A DNA stretch of 64,000 bases, taken from positions 124,001-188,000 of the forward strand of contig JAVXUO010001648.1 in the NCBI GenBank assembly GCA_033065855.1, read 5' to 3'. Source of the DNA: Escallonia rubra. Taxonomy: Eukaryota > Streptophyta > Magnoliopsida > Escalloniales > Escalloniaceae. Numbering within the stretch: the stretch's first letter is position 1; each line of letters begins with the position of its first letter. The notes under the pieces are model-generated. The model was not told the origin of the DNA and searched no databases. It was given only the letters and a program-made list of their open reading frames with translations. Below, one piece after another: positions 47,120-58,700 of this stretch. Position numbers and translations under genes: made by a program.

Positions 47120-48198
47120 TGCTTAAGGTTGGAAGTAAACTCTTAAAACTTGGAACTAAAAATTTGAAATCATCATAAATAAAAGCTGTTTATTATTTTT
47201 AAAAAAAAATTAGTTTTACCATTACTAATACTACGATTGGAACTAAACTCCTTTAATAACTGAAATTACCTTAAAACCAAAAATTCTTTCCTTTTTATTT
47301 TCTCCTTGGCAGCAAACTGTATCACATGTGAATATAACAATAGCAATAAATTTGCCTGTGCTTGGTTCTCCTCTGTTTAGCTGCCAACCATCACAAGTGA
47401 ATAATACTCAAACTTTTCATATTAGTTCTCCTCTACTTTGATTGCCTTTTACCAAGATGGCAATAACTTCTTTCATGACAGTAGCAATAAAGGAAAAAGA
47501 TAGAAATGAGTTCAGCTCAATGACATTAGACGAACATAAAAAAGGGATATGCGAATACAGGAAAAAGATAGATATGGTGTCCGCAGGTACAGTACTCGGA
47601 ACTACTACGGGACTGAATCGATGGTCCATAGATTAATAGATTTTCTTTTATGGGTTGTATGTGTGAGAGCGAAAGGGATAGATAGTGAGGGGGAGAGAGA
47701 AAGACGAATATGGTGGTGGTCCAAGCAGTCGGTAGTAGCTGTGGCGGAGTGGTGGAGTAATAGCGTTGATTGGAGCAGCGGTGGCGCGGAAGGTGGAGCA
47801 GCAGGCAACAACTACTAGAGCTGCACCAGTAGCAAAGGAGTAATGGCGATGGGTGCACGATAGCGAAGCGAGAGTATGAGACGGATTTAGGTTCTAGGTC
47901 TGAAAGGAAGTTCAAAAAAAAAAAAGGACGGTATACATGACGACACAACGACATTAATCAACGGCTCAACTTTCTTGAGCCTTCGTTGGCATTTCTGGCA
48001 CCACAGTTTTCCTTGTGCTAGAAAGCCTGGGCATGTAAGGCATGTGCCTCCTTGAAAGTGCTCCCCTTAGCATTAGACGTGCCTTTAATATTACTAATCA
48101 AACCTCACCGTATAAGTCTCTGCTCACCTTTTAAAAATTATCTTAAAAATAATTCCTAAACTTTCCTAGATCAAGATCGACAAAAAGAGTACCTCAAT

Positions 48199-48565
48199 TT
48201 CTTCTACTCCTTATGGAACCACTCTTAAGGTTCATGCGTTATTATGTTCTTTTTGTTAGCTTTTATGTAATATGGATAGGCTATTACATCTACTAACTTT
48301 TATACGTTGTTGGAAACTTAAATTTGTCGACATAGTGCGCCCACGCGCACGCACACACACGCGTGCGGGCATATATATATATATATATATATATATTTTC
48401 TTCTACTCCTTATGGAACCACTCTTAAGGTTCATGCGTTATTATGTTCTTTTTGTTAGCTTTTATGTAATATGGATAGGCTATTACATCTACTAACTTTT
48501 ATACGTTGTTGGAAACTTAAATTTGTCGACATAGCGCGCTCGCGCGCACGTACACACACGCGTGC

Positions 48566-48600
<35 letters not shown>
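48199..48600. repeat. Tandem duplication, unit about 199 bp
   Basis: The unit runs from TTCTTCTACTCCTTATGGAA through TTTGTCGACATAG, a CG/CA-alternating part and a TA run. Copy 1 is 48199-48397 and copy 2 starts at 48398. The copies are almost identical, apart from a few changes in the CG/CA part and the length of the TA run. Confidence 0.9.
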
Positions 48601-48658
<58 letters not shown>

Positions 48659-48667
48659 CGCGCGTGT
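48537..48667. repeat. Alternating purine-pyrimidine tract: (CG/CA), (TA)n, (CG)n
   Basis: Nearly unbroken alternation of about 130 bases: GCGCGC and CACACACGCG words, then about 41 TA units (48571-48653), then GCGCGCGCGCGTG and CGCGCGCGC. The GC arms are partly complementary across the TA core. A 76-codon frame over it is only Tyr-Ile repeat. Confidence 0.9.
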
Positions 48668-49878
48668 TTGCCCGCGCGCGCTAAAAGTAAAAATCTTGTG
48701 ATAAATATATACTGAATTACATGCACAAGAGAATTGATAGCCTAATATATATTACTAAGATTAACAGAGTCATGCTAGGTCAAAACAAAAAGGAACTTTA
48801 TGATACACTATCTAGAGCGTTTTAAAAGTACACTATAAACTGTTTAACTGGAAAAAAAAGAAGGAAAAATGAAGATAACGTACCAAAAGAAAATAACATG
48901 GAGAGGTTATTTTGCCCTTCAACGACCATTACTACAAGAAATGACCATCACTTTACAGAAAGAAACAAGATGGATAATAGATGATACTGAAAGTCTTAGG
49001 GGATGATATCTAAACTTTACTAGATACATTTGCTGGAAAAAAATGACAAAACTCTAAAAGTGATATGGTTAGAGAATTTTTTTGAAAGTTACAGCTACTG
49101 TATTGGTTGCCTGAGCAATTGAGTTTTTTATGCGCCCTACTAGGTCACTTGAGTGCTAAGTCATTTTACTCTACAAAATTTGTTATGCATATATTAACCC
49201 TACCTCATTCCCATCAAATTCTTTACTTTCTACGATCCTTTCCTGGTTACCGATTTTGAACTTTTGTTAGTAGCACTTAGTTTTAATTCAAACTCCTTCT
49301 AAGCTTTTAACTTGTATCTCACCCTTCATAAACTTCTATGCATCCTATAAAATGTTATTACAAGAGATTGAACAACTCTAACATATAGACTTCACATGAC
49401 ATGTTATGCGCGTCAAATTGTCTTTAGAACATTGTATTCACTTTTATTATTCCAATGCTAAACTGTAAAGTTTGGTGAGAATTAAATATTTTTTGAAAGA
49501 CATTTGAAACTAATTATATTGTTAGTGTACCTTAAGTAACAACATCTAATATGAAATAATTATGATTCTCTCTAGCTGCAATTTGATGTAACAAGAGAAA
49601 TTTAGACAAATATATATGTTGGTAATTAGCATTGACAATTCGCATTTGAAAGTAAGATCATGTTTTCTAAGGTGAATTTTTCATGTTTCGAGTCTTTGAA
49701 GCAGTTCACAAACGATTTTATTTATTAGAAATTAATTTAAATAGTCATACGAACTGAGTTTAATTGTATTTTCTTATTTACGTCTGTAACATTCTTATTC
49801 AAATCACTATTTATCTTATGCAAAGTACGTGAACCTTACTAGTATTATTGAAATGTTCCAACAAAGGTGGAGTGGTAC

Positions 49879-50776
49879 CTGTCAAGTTGTTTGTGCCAAG
49901 ATATAACAGTTGAAGGCTTGATAAGTTCCCGATTTCTGTAGGAATGCTTCCTGTAAATGCATTGCCGAATAATGATACTCTTTGGAGGCCCTTACATCCG
50001 CCTAAACTAGTTGGAATTGGACCACTTATCTCATTGAAAGAAAGAGAAAGCCAGTTAAGGTTATGGAGACTGTTGCACATGTCTGTGGGTACAGCGCCAT
50101 AGAGGCTGTTGTTTCTTAGAGTAACCATCTGCAGAGAAGAGATATTCCATATGCCAACTGGAATTGGACCTTCTAATCTGTTGTACGGAATGGATAATAT
50201 CGTCAAGCCGATAAGATTGCTCATCTCCTGTGGAATCCGACCTTGCAAATCATTCTCACCAAGATATAGTTCTTCAAGCTTGGATAGATTGCCTATCGCT
50301 CCTGGTATGCTTCCATTGAACTTGTTTCCGTTCAATGATAATTGTCGTAGCTCCCAGCATCTCGATAAGCTGGATGGGATCTCACCACTTAGCTCATTAA
50401 ACTGCAGATTCATGTAGTGCAGTTGGTGCAGAAGTCCCACTTCAGCAGGCAGATGGCCTTGCAAACTGTTGTTGCTAATGTTCAAGAAAACAAGGGATGT
50501 GAAGTTGCCAACTTCCTTCGGAATGGTACCTGTAAGACCCATGTGAGGAAGATCTATGGCTGTCACTCTTCTGTCATTGCTGCAAGTAATACCGATCCAG
50601 CTGCAATACGATACTCGTTCAGACCAATTCTTTGCCAAGATGTTGTCGGGGTCAGAGATGATACTGGCTTTGAAGGCTAGAAGAGCTGATCCATCGGTCA
50701 AGTTGGATCTAGACGCTTCTAGGCAGCATCCCAAGCAATGAACCACAAACAGTAATGCTAATACAGCCTTCCCCAT
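49879..50776 (-). pseudogene. Copy 2 exon 1: signal peptide, LRR cap, first LRRs (open)
   Basis: 898 bp, start MGKAVLALLFVVHCLG, LRRNT_2 cap with NWSERVSYCSWIGITCSND, then LRRs to NNLTG with the GTACC donor at 49878. It has the two bases missing in copy 1, so it is the reference for that frameshift. By itself it could encode a secreted LRR fragment if the intron is retained (a stop lies near 49811). Confidence 0.9.
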
Positions 50777-50779
50777 AAT

Positions 50780-52350
50780 TCTGGTATGAACCATAATTCT
50801 GGTCTGAAGGGTGGTGGGATGAACATTAATGCCAATACAGCCTTCCCCACTAGCTTTCAATATCCTACCCACTTATGGCCCCTCTGTTCCAGGCCAAATT
50901 GACGACGACTTCGATATTCTCTTTGGTTTGGTTATTATCTCTTTCCTCTGAAAAAGGAAAACAGGAAAAGAAAAACTAGGTAGGCCGCGAAAATTCCCTA
51001 TCTCAAGGAATTATAAACAATTTAAGAATAAAATGTGGCGTGAAAAGATTTGGCCTTTTTTGTCAAAGTTTGCCAGCAAAATCAAGGAAGGTGCAACTTG
51101 AGTGGGTTGGGTTGGGTTGGTACCCATCCCAAGAAAATTCATATACACTTAAACACCAACAAGCTATAACCCAAGAAAAAATTAAATTAATTGAGTTATG
51201 TTGAGTGGATATATTTGAATTTCAATGGGTTGATGAAAACAAACTAAATATGATTTTTTTAGTCTAAACAAAAAATAGATTGACGATGGTCCGTGGTCGT
51301 TGCCAACGGTAGCGATGGAGGAGGCTGCATATGGTGGTGGTGGCAACGACAAGCGGTTGTGGTGGCGGTGGTCCATGCTAGTGGCGGCAGCTACCGGCTG
51401 CGTCAAAGGGCAGCGACCAACAGTGCAGCACAGTGGGCTTGTGGATGTTCTTATTTGTGGAGATTACTAACAAAATATGAAACCGTACACAAATGAATTT
51501 TAAAAGCCTACGATAACCCACTGTAATATGAGCTCAATTCATCCTAGCTCATTATGTACTAAAGTAGATTGGGTGGGATAAAAACTCATGTTTTTTTTGG
51601 GATGGGTTGGTTAAATTCATAAAAACTCAAACCCAAGTTGCAGCCCTAATTGACACCTCGATAAATAAGTCATGCCCGTCTCTCCGGCCAGTCCTAGTTG
51701 ATTTCAACCTTTGCAAGAAGCGTGAACCGTTGAAGAATGTCAAATTAACCGCTATGCTTTTGATTTCAGGAGTACTTTAGGCCCCATACGTTTATAATAT
51801 TCCTTTTCTATTTTCATTTTTTGTTTTCATTTTCATGATTTTCATATTCAGTTTGAAAATACGTTATTGTACTTTTATCATTTTCACCAAAAAAAATTTT
51901 AGTTATTTTGTTATATTGGGTTAAGTTTGAGTGAAAACAGCTGAAAATACATGGAAGGTGTTTTCAGTTTTTTGTCACTTTTTGAGTAATTTTATCCAAA
52001 ACGAAAACAGAAAATAGTGAAAGTACGCAAAAAAAAATATTTTTTTTTATTATCATTGCAAAAAAATAGAAAACGAATACGTAAACGTACGGGCCCTTAG
52101 CATCTACCCTGAAAAGTGATCAAGTAGATTTGGAATTGTTATCAATATTTACTTCACACTAAAGTATCGATTTAGAATATAGATAGCACCTTGACCCTTA
52201 TAAAAGGAAAATATGTGAACTTGTCTAATCAAAGAAAAGAAAAGGAAAATATGTGAATATTTCAAACTTTTCTCCATGGCTCTTTTTGCGGAGGAGACAT
52301 CCAATCCAGTGGATCCCATTAATATGGTCGAAAAAAAAAAGAAAAAATAT
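50780..52350. other. Upstream region of receptor copy 2
   Basis: Homologous to 14703-15810. It holds the AGGTAGG(G)CGCGAA word and GCCAGCAAAATCAAGG, then resumes with GATAAATAAGTCATG after the hAT-like insert. No gene or promoter element assigned. Confidence 0.5.
51085..51650. mobile_element. Possible hAT-type MITE
   Basis: The segment lies where block A has no counterpart. The left end contains GTGCAACTTGAGTGGGTTGG; the right end, reverse-complemented, reads GGGCTGCAACTTGGGTTTGAG, and GGGTTGG words recur near both ends (51113, 51600). Inverted ends of the type GGGCTGCAAC suit Ac-like hAT MITEs. No 8-bp target repeat was found, so borders are approximate. Confidence 0.4.
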
Positions 52351-52351
52351 A

Positions 52352-53475
52352 AGATTAAATGCACATAAAACCCCATACTTTTGGGTCATTTACACGGAAC
52401 ACCCTATGGTTTGAATTTTGGTGCACATAGCACCATTTGACGGTTTTTAGTCAATTTTTTGGGGTGTCTGTTAGAAGCCAAAGGGCATAAATGTAACTTC
52501 CTCCATAAACACACTGCTGACCTAATATTCTCTCTCCAAGTTAGACTCTCTATCTCTCTCTCTCTCTCCCCCCTCTCTCTCTCTCATTTTATCTGCTAGC
52601 TGAGAGGACTCCTCCACGCCCTCCGCCTCCCGGCAACGACACGACAACAGTACATCCACCTCCTCCATCTTCCAGCGACACGATCTACAATACCTCTCTC
52701 TTACGAAAATCGAAGCAGCCTGAAATCGCTGCCATGGAAGAACCATCACCCAGCGGTGACGACATAGCCGGACGAAACATCTTCTGATTGTTGAACCCTA
52801 AATTACTGGAGTCCAGATCTGTGATGGCACCCGATATGGAGCCCAGATCCGCGAACAACACCAAAAGACGATGCCCATTTCAGCTGAGATTTCAAAAGTT
52901 TTACAGGCTCTCGTGGTGAGCGATCGATGTGGGTTACGGTAATGGTGACCATCGGGGGGAGGGGGGGGAGATAGAGAGTGGAGTGGAGGTCGGTGATGAT
53001 GGGATTTGGTGTGTTGGTGGCGGCTAGGTAAAGGGTTGTGGCTGCTAGGGTGTGGCGGTCGGTGTGGACTGCGGGGGTGGCAACCGGTGTGGGCTGGGCC
53101 GATAACTGCGCTGCGATGGCGATGACAATTGAGATAGGAGGTGGTGTGGTGGTCATCGGTGATGAGATTGGTGTGGTGGTGCGGTGGTATGGTGGTGACG
53201 CCAGTGCACATGGTGGAGGCGGCATAGTTTGGTGGTGGTGGTGGAAGTTCTTGATTCAGTTTTAGGTTTTGGTTTTGGTTTTAGAGGGGACAATAACAAA
53301 TGGACTATTTTATCCCTCAAAAACTAACCGACGTTTGGTCAAAGGTGACTTTGACCGTCAAAATGGTGCGTGGAGCACATTACTGAAAGTATGGGGTGGT
53401 GAGAACCAAAAATTAAACCTTAGGGTGTTCCGTGTAAAAAGCCCCAAAGTATGGGGTTTTATGTGCATTTAATCC
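52352..53475. mobile_element. Mutator-like (MULE) non-autonomous element 2
   Basis: The 1124-bp element has terminal inverted repeats of about 70 bp. The left begins AGATTAAATGCACATAAAAC then CCCATACTTT and ACACGGAACACCCT; the right is the near-complementary copy ending GTGCATTTAATCC. The 9-bp direct repeat AAAAATATA flanks it (52343-52351, 53476-53484). It interrupts the block B segment whose uninterrupted counterpart is near 15800 in block A. The interior holds (CT)n DNA and GGTGG-rich DNA, with no transposase. Long frames at 52798-53225 are low-complexity artefacts. Confidence 0.9.
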
Positions 53476-54039
53476 AAAAATATATAAAGTCTTTATTTCA
53501 TCTGATCACCAAGTGAAGTGTTTTGGTCTCAAATTGGCATTGTCAAGTATTCCTAAACTAACCATAAAAGGACCATGTATCCAAGGGTGCAATTCACTTG
53601 CATTTTGCCAAAAGTGTTCATATATCGAAGCACCTACCGGGACAACACGTCTTCCTTCAGAGTAAATATTATATTGTTTCGAATAACTGATTTTGACCAT
53701 TTAGGATCAATAAATTAGGAGCTTATGCAATAAAAAGAGAAGTTAAGGGAGGCAGGGGAGTTACTGATATTCAATGGTTCTATATTACCGAAACCATTAA
53801 TCTCAAACTATATGATACTTTCATTTTGTCTATCGCGATTTTGTGTGGCTTCAAGTCCCAATGAAAAACATGCAATAACTAGCCATGATTCCAATGTTCC
53901 AGCGCAGAACGTAATGTTTGCCGTAATGCCCAATCATTCAACAACATCCAAGCAGTAGTTGTGAGCGAATAGACCATTAAGTATATTTTATATATAATAG
54001 TATATTCAACTGTCCTAGATAGCGAAACCATTAACCATC

Positions 54040-54760
54040 AACCGTCAGTTTTTGTTTAGTGACATTTTCTTAGAAATGTTGTTCTTATTTACGGCACTTT
54101 TAAGCAATTGTCACTAATTTTTTGCCAGCCTTATTGTTAAATCTAAAAATACATTGGCCTAACACTGGTAATAGCTACATTTCCACAAAAATGACGTAAA
54201 AGTGAAGTATATTTTATAATCCAACACGAATGATGAACAACTAAGTCGATCTATCGCGCTAATAAACTCATCATTACAAACAAGCTAATGTCATTCATCA
54301 ACCATATCGTATCTCACATTCACATCCTAATTACATAACCATCCAAAAGTTCTCAATTTCAAAAACATACAAATATAATGTCATTGAACAACCAACCTAA
54401 AGATATATACATCTCATCCAAAATGTCATCATAATGCATATCGGTTCTTTTATGTCCAACAAAATCATTGATGTCTTCCCGTCATATAAACCTGGAAATT
54501 TAAAAAGTCAAGAAAGAAGGTTATAAATTCAACCGGTATAACATAAGTCAAATTAAACCGAAAAGCTAATCGACCAACATAATGCATTAAAAAAAGGTAA
54601 AGACAAGTCTACGTACCCCTTTTCATTCTAACATTATATTTTGCAAATTTTTCAAAGCGAAAAAATTCTTCTTTACTTTTTGCGTTAACCATAGGTTTAT
54701 GAGAACTGGTTATAAGAGTTGAAAAAAATTTCTTTCACAAGATCATTGCCTAAAAGAAAA
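54040..54760. repeat. CACTA-like subterminal repeat region, left
   Basis: Words such as TTTAGTGACATTTTCTTAG, TTTACGGCACTTTTAAG and TTGTCACTAATTTTT around 54055-54125 resemble those at 63790-64000 (AAGTGACATTTAGTAAATGACG, AGCGACACTTACAAAG, TGACATTTCTTTAAGCGTCGC). They may be the two subterminal regions of one large element enclosing 54130-63780. No CACTA terminus was seen. Confidence 0.35.
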
Positions 54761-54768
54761 AATCTGAC

Positions 54769-55250
54769 ATGTCGAAGGTGAGTTGTTCAGGTAACCCAAG
54801 AGAGGGGAGGTCGAGGAAGATTACACTAGACGAGATAGCCAAGTATCTGTCCAGAAAAGCTGAGAAGAAGGCAAGGAAAGTAGCCAGAAAACTCAAATCT
54901 CAGCCCGTTTCAGGTAATGTTAATCTCAACAATGACACGTTATTTGTTTGGAGAAAAAAAATCGAGCGAGACCTTGAATTAGGCCTGCCAGTATTGGAAA
55001 GATATTCTGTAAAACATGAGAAGAAAAGATTAAGAGAGAGCGTGGCTGAACTAGAAAAACTGAAGAAGAGAAGGGAAGAAAGAGCAGTTCACAAAGCACA
55101 GCGCGAGGAAGAGATGGCTTTTTTTGCTAGGGGCCACGCTGGCACTGAGTAAGAGGATTGGGAGAGGAAGGAAGAAGAATTCGTTCTCAAACAAATTAAG
55201 TCAGAAATTCAGCTGCAAAAAGGATGCCCAAAAGCTATTGATAAACTAAG
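54769..55250 (+). pseudogene. Cactin-like gene fragment
   Basis: The conceptual product matches the mid region of plant cactin from memory: KITLDEIAKYLSRKAEKKARKVARKLK, then FVWRKKIERDLELG, SVKHEKKRLRESVAELEKLKKRREERAVHKAQREEEMAFFARG, a stop (TAA, 55150-55152, where cactins usually have Gln or a nearby residue), then EDWERKEEEFVLKQIKSEIQLQKGCPKAIDKLS. It ends exactly at the chromovirus. Cactin is a spliceosome-associated nuclear protein needed for development. Only about 160 of its more than 600 residues are present, with divergent spacing (short after SG), so this is a captured or decayed piece, not a working gene. Confidence 0.7.
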
Positions 55251-55255
55251 CTGTA

Positions 55256-55746
55256 AGTCACGGACCGAACTTCTCTAAGTTGAAACTGTGCGGCACTTAG
55301 CGGACAAGCCCCTTGCTTGTGCTAAGTCAGCCTTCCACTCGGGCTGGGCGATGCTAGAAGCGAACACGCCAAGAAGAACACAAGAGAGAGAGTTTGGGAG
55401 AATGTATGCTTGTATTGCTTGTGTACAAGAATACTTGTGTGTTTTGGCCAAGTGAGGCCTCAGCTATTTATACTACTCCACCTCCTCAACGAACGGTGGA
55501 GATACATTCGATCCTACAGATCCTATTATGCTTCTAGAATTCTCTAGATATGTACAATACTTTCCTACTCTAGAATATTCACACATGTTACACATGTTCA
55601 AACTAGAATAGTGTAGAGAAGTCTGGAACCTTCCGGAAGCCTTGCCTTCTAGCTGCCAAGTAAGCGTCCATGAAGCGTCCCGTAAGCACCTAGTGAGCGC
55701 CTGCGTGGCGTTTCTTCTAAAATTAGCCTCCATATAAAAAGTGCGG
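55256..55746 (-). repeat. Chromovirus 3' LTR
   Basis: 491 bp; on the minus strand it runs CCGCACTTTTTATATGG to GGTCCGTGACT, without the usual TG...CA ends. The TATA box TATAAATAG (minus) is at 55464-55472. Near-identical to 60480-60971. Confidence 0.9.
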
Positions 55747-55761
55747 GAAATTCTCCCCCAC

Positions 55762-58700
55762 CTAATCTTGCGACGCCCTCGTCGCAACCTCCTCGCAGTA
55801 TCTGTCTACAATGTTTTGGAACTGCCAAAGATCATTTGTTGATTCCCATTTAGTTTCTCTCTCTGGCAATCCCTTCCATTTCACCAAGTAGTGCCGCTTT
55901 GGTGGAACACCTCGTCTTCGTTCGATCTTGTCGCTAAGCACGTACTCGGCCTCCTTGTCATAGGACCTCATCACTGCTGTTGGTGCCCTATGACTCTCTC
56001 CACGGCTTGGGTCTTCCTTGTCGTCATAATGAGGCTTTAGTAAACTGACATGGAAGACCGGGTGAATCTTCAACTTTGGCGGCAACTCCAATCGATAGGA
56101 TACTTTCCCAACTTTTGCCACGATGGGAAAGGGTCCTTCGTACCTTCGAATCAGTCCTTTGTGTACTTTCTTGAAGGACTTAAACTGTTTCGGAAGCAGC
56201 TTTAACATCACCATGTCCCCAAGGTTGTAATCCTTCGGCCGCCGTCTCTTATCCGCCCACTTCTTCATCTTGCGCCCGGCTTTGTCAAGGTAAGAGCGCG
56301 CTACGTCTGCTTGTTCGTTCCATGACCTTGCCACTTGCACCACCAATGGGCTTCTCCCCTTGTAGTCACCCGCCAATGCAAGGGGAGTGAGCGGTTGTTG
56401 CCCTATGGCAATCTCAAAAGGACTTTGGTTCGTGGCCTCGCTCCTCATCAGATTGTACGAAAACTGAGCCACGTCCAAAAGTTTTGCCCAATCCGTCTGG
56501 TTGGCACTAACAAAGTGCCGCAAGTAACACTCAAGTAGAGCATTCACCCGTTCCGTCTGTCCATCAGTATGAGGGTGAAAGCTCGTTGAGAAGTGCAGCT
56601 CCGAGCCAAGGAGTTTGAACAACTCCGTCCAAAACTTCCCCGTAAACCTTGGGTCTCGGTCTCTCACTATAACCTTCGGTAGCCCCCAATACTTTACCAC
56701 GTTCTTCAAGAATAACCGAGCTGCTTCCTCCGCTGTGCAGTCGGCTGGGGATGCTACAAATGTTGCGTACTTGGAAAACCGGTCCACCACAACCATAATC
56801 GAGCCACATCCCTCCGATTTTGGCAAGCATGTAATGAAGTCCATGCTTACACTCTCCCACGGATGTGCGGGGATGGGCAAAGGCTCGAGTAATCCCGCTG
56901 GCAATTGGTTCTCCACCTTGTCTTGTTGGCACACAAGACAAGTCTGCACGTACGCCTCCACTTCGTCCTTCATTTGGGGCCAGTAGTATGACGCCTCTAC
57001 CAAGGCGTATGTCCGTCGTTGCCCCGGATGACCAGCCCACGGAGTGTTGTGACACTCTCGAATGATCGTCTTCCTCAAATTGTTCCACTTGGGAACATAC
57101 ACCCGTTGGCCCTTCGTGTAGAGAAGGCCATCTTCCACCCAAAATCGCTGGGTTTGCCCACTCTCCGCAAGCTTGAAGAGTTATTTGGATAAGGGATCAT
57201 GCTCCATGCCCTCCTTGATTCCCTCTAGGATGTCTCCCTTTGCCTTCGACATAGCCGCCAATTCCGCCTTCCGACTTAAGGCATCCGCTACCAAGTTGGC
57301 TTTGCCCGGCTTGTACTCCATCACATAGTCGAACTCGGCCAAGAAGTCTTGCCACCTAGCTTGCTTCGGACTCAACTTCTTTTGAGATTGGAAGTAGCTA
57401 GTAGCTATGTTGTCGGTCTTGATCAAGAACTGACTCCCCAATAGGTAGTGCCTCCACGTGCGTAGACAATGAACCACTGCGGTCATTTCCTTCTCTTGCA
57501 CCGTGTACCTCCGCTCGGTGTCATTTAGCTTACGGCTTTCAAATGCTATTGGATGCCCTTCTTACATTAACACCCCTCCAATAGCGAAATCGGATGCATC
57601 CGTTTGCACCTCGAATACCTTCGTATGATCGGGAAGAGCTAGAACCGGCTCTTCCGTCACTGCCTCCTTCAACCCTTCGAAGGCGGATTGGCACCTCTTG
57701 GACCACTCCCACGTTTTCCCCTTCTTGAGTAGGTCCGTTAACGGGGCTGCCTTGGCTGAGTAGCCCTTGATAAACCGCCGATAATAATTAGCCAGGCCAA
57801 GAAATGACCGTAGCTCGGAGACCTTTGTGGGCGCCTCCCACTCCTTGATCGCCTTCACCTTCTCTTCATCCATCCGAAGCGTTTCGCCCTTGATAATATG
57901 ACCAAGGAAGTGCACCTCTTCCTTGGCGAATGAGAACTTCTCTCGCTTGACATAGAGCTCGTTCTCTCGCAACACCTTGAACACCGTCTTGAGATGCTTC
58001 ACGTGCTCCTCCAATGTGTTGCTATACACCACAATGTCATCGAGATAAACCACCACGAACCGATCAAGGTAAGGATGGAATATCTTGTTCATGAGCGTGC
58101 AAAATGTGGCTGGGGCGTTGGTCAAACCGAACGGCATGACCAAGAACTCGAATGCTCCATATCTCGTTACACATGTGGTCTTGGGCTCATCTCCTTCGGC
58201 AATGCGAACTTGATAATACCCCGACCTCAAATCCAGTTTAGTGAAGAACTTGGCCCTCCCAAGTTGGTCGAAAAGATCCGCGATCAATGGAATTGGATAC
58301 TTGTTTTTGACCGTTACCTTGTTAAGAGCCCGATAGTCGATACACATCCGCAAAGAACCATCATGCTTCTTTTGAAATAAGACTGGCGCTCCATATGGTG
58401 CTTTGGAAGGTTGGATAAAACCCGCCTCCCTTAGCTCGGTCAATTGTCTCCGCAACTCCTCCAATTCTGGCGGTGCCATCCTATAAGGTGCCATTGAAGG
58501 TGGCTTGGCCCCTGGCTCAAGCTCGATTTGATGATCCACCTCCCTCCTAGGTGGAAGCCGCTTCGGTAGCTCGGGCGGCATCACATCCTTGTTCCCCTCA
58601 AGGACTTCCTCGATCTCCTTCTGTAGTGATTCGGTTGAGTCCCCCACATGGTCTTCCATCTTTAGGGCCGCTAAGTAGGTCGTCTCTCCTTTCTTGACTC

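Larger units (their letters stand above)
44128..49130. other. Insertion zone in intron 1 of receptor copy 2
   Basis: Copy 1 passes directly from GAACATATATT to GATGTTCCAGC; copy 2 is interrupted here by about 5 kb. No gene. Words such as TTTTGTCGCTAAAGAGGTTAAAAG recur at about 45150, 45400, 45488 and 47037, in the style of CACTA subterminal repeats, and TTACTACAAGAAATGACC at about 48930 resembles a worn CACTA terminus. A possible Helitron 5' start (TCTATCTATCTATAAATAC) lies at about 44131. Confidence 0.45.
34550..50776 (-). pseudogene. LRR receptor-like kinase, copy 2 (disrupted)
   Basis: Paralogue of the gene at 10051-14702, spread over 16 kb. Pieces in reading order: exon 1 50776-49879, exon 2a 43665-43375, exon 2b 42429-42139, exon 3 about 42058-40180, exon 4 34893-34550. 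Exons 1, 2a, 2b and 4 are open. Fatal lesions are: loss of about 150 bp removing the exon 3 acceptor and its first 20 codons (junction near 42060); loss of about 138 bp taking the juxtamembrane region and glycine-rich loop (junction near 40645); replacement of the ATP-binding Lys by Met (40599-40601); and a 2-bp deletion before the HCD motif (near 40328). The extra cassette exon (2a/2b) is a difference of architecture from copy 1. It cannot be an active kinase; a truncated ectodomain from exon 1 remains conceivable. Confidence 0.9.
31505..54020. repeat. Duplicated block B (carries receptor kinase copy 2)
   Basis: Second copy of block A, in the same orientation. The order of matching segments is conserved, but the block has grown to about 22.5 kb. 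Additions are about 1 kb at 32690-33695, several kilobases in intron 3 and intron 1 of the receptor, a hAT-like piece at 51085-51650 and MULE 2 at 52352-53475. The PIF/Harbinger element of block A is absent. Confidence 0.8.

Noticed and set aside
48471-48726. Frames of about 70 codons across the TA/CG tract
   Set aside because: Pure Tyr-Ile repeats from simple-sequence DNA.
52798-53265. 140-codon frames in MULE 2
   Set aside because: Low-complexity Thr/Pro/His or Gly/Val sequence with no family features, confined to the transposon interior.
54769-55152. A complete small coiled-coil gene
   Set aside because: The similarity to cactin continues past the stop to 55250, so the short frame is a piece of a broken larger gene.
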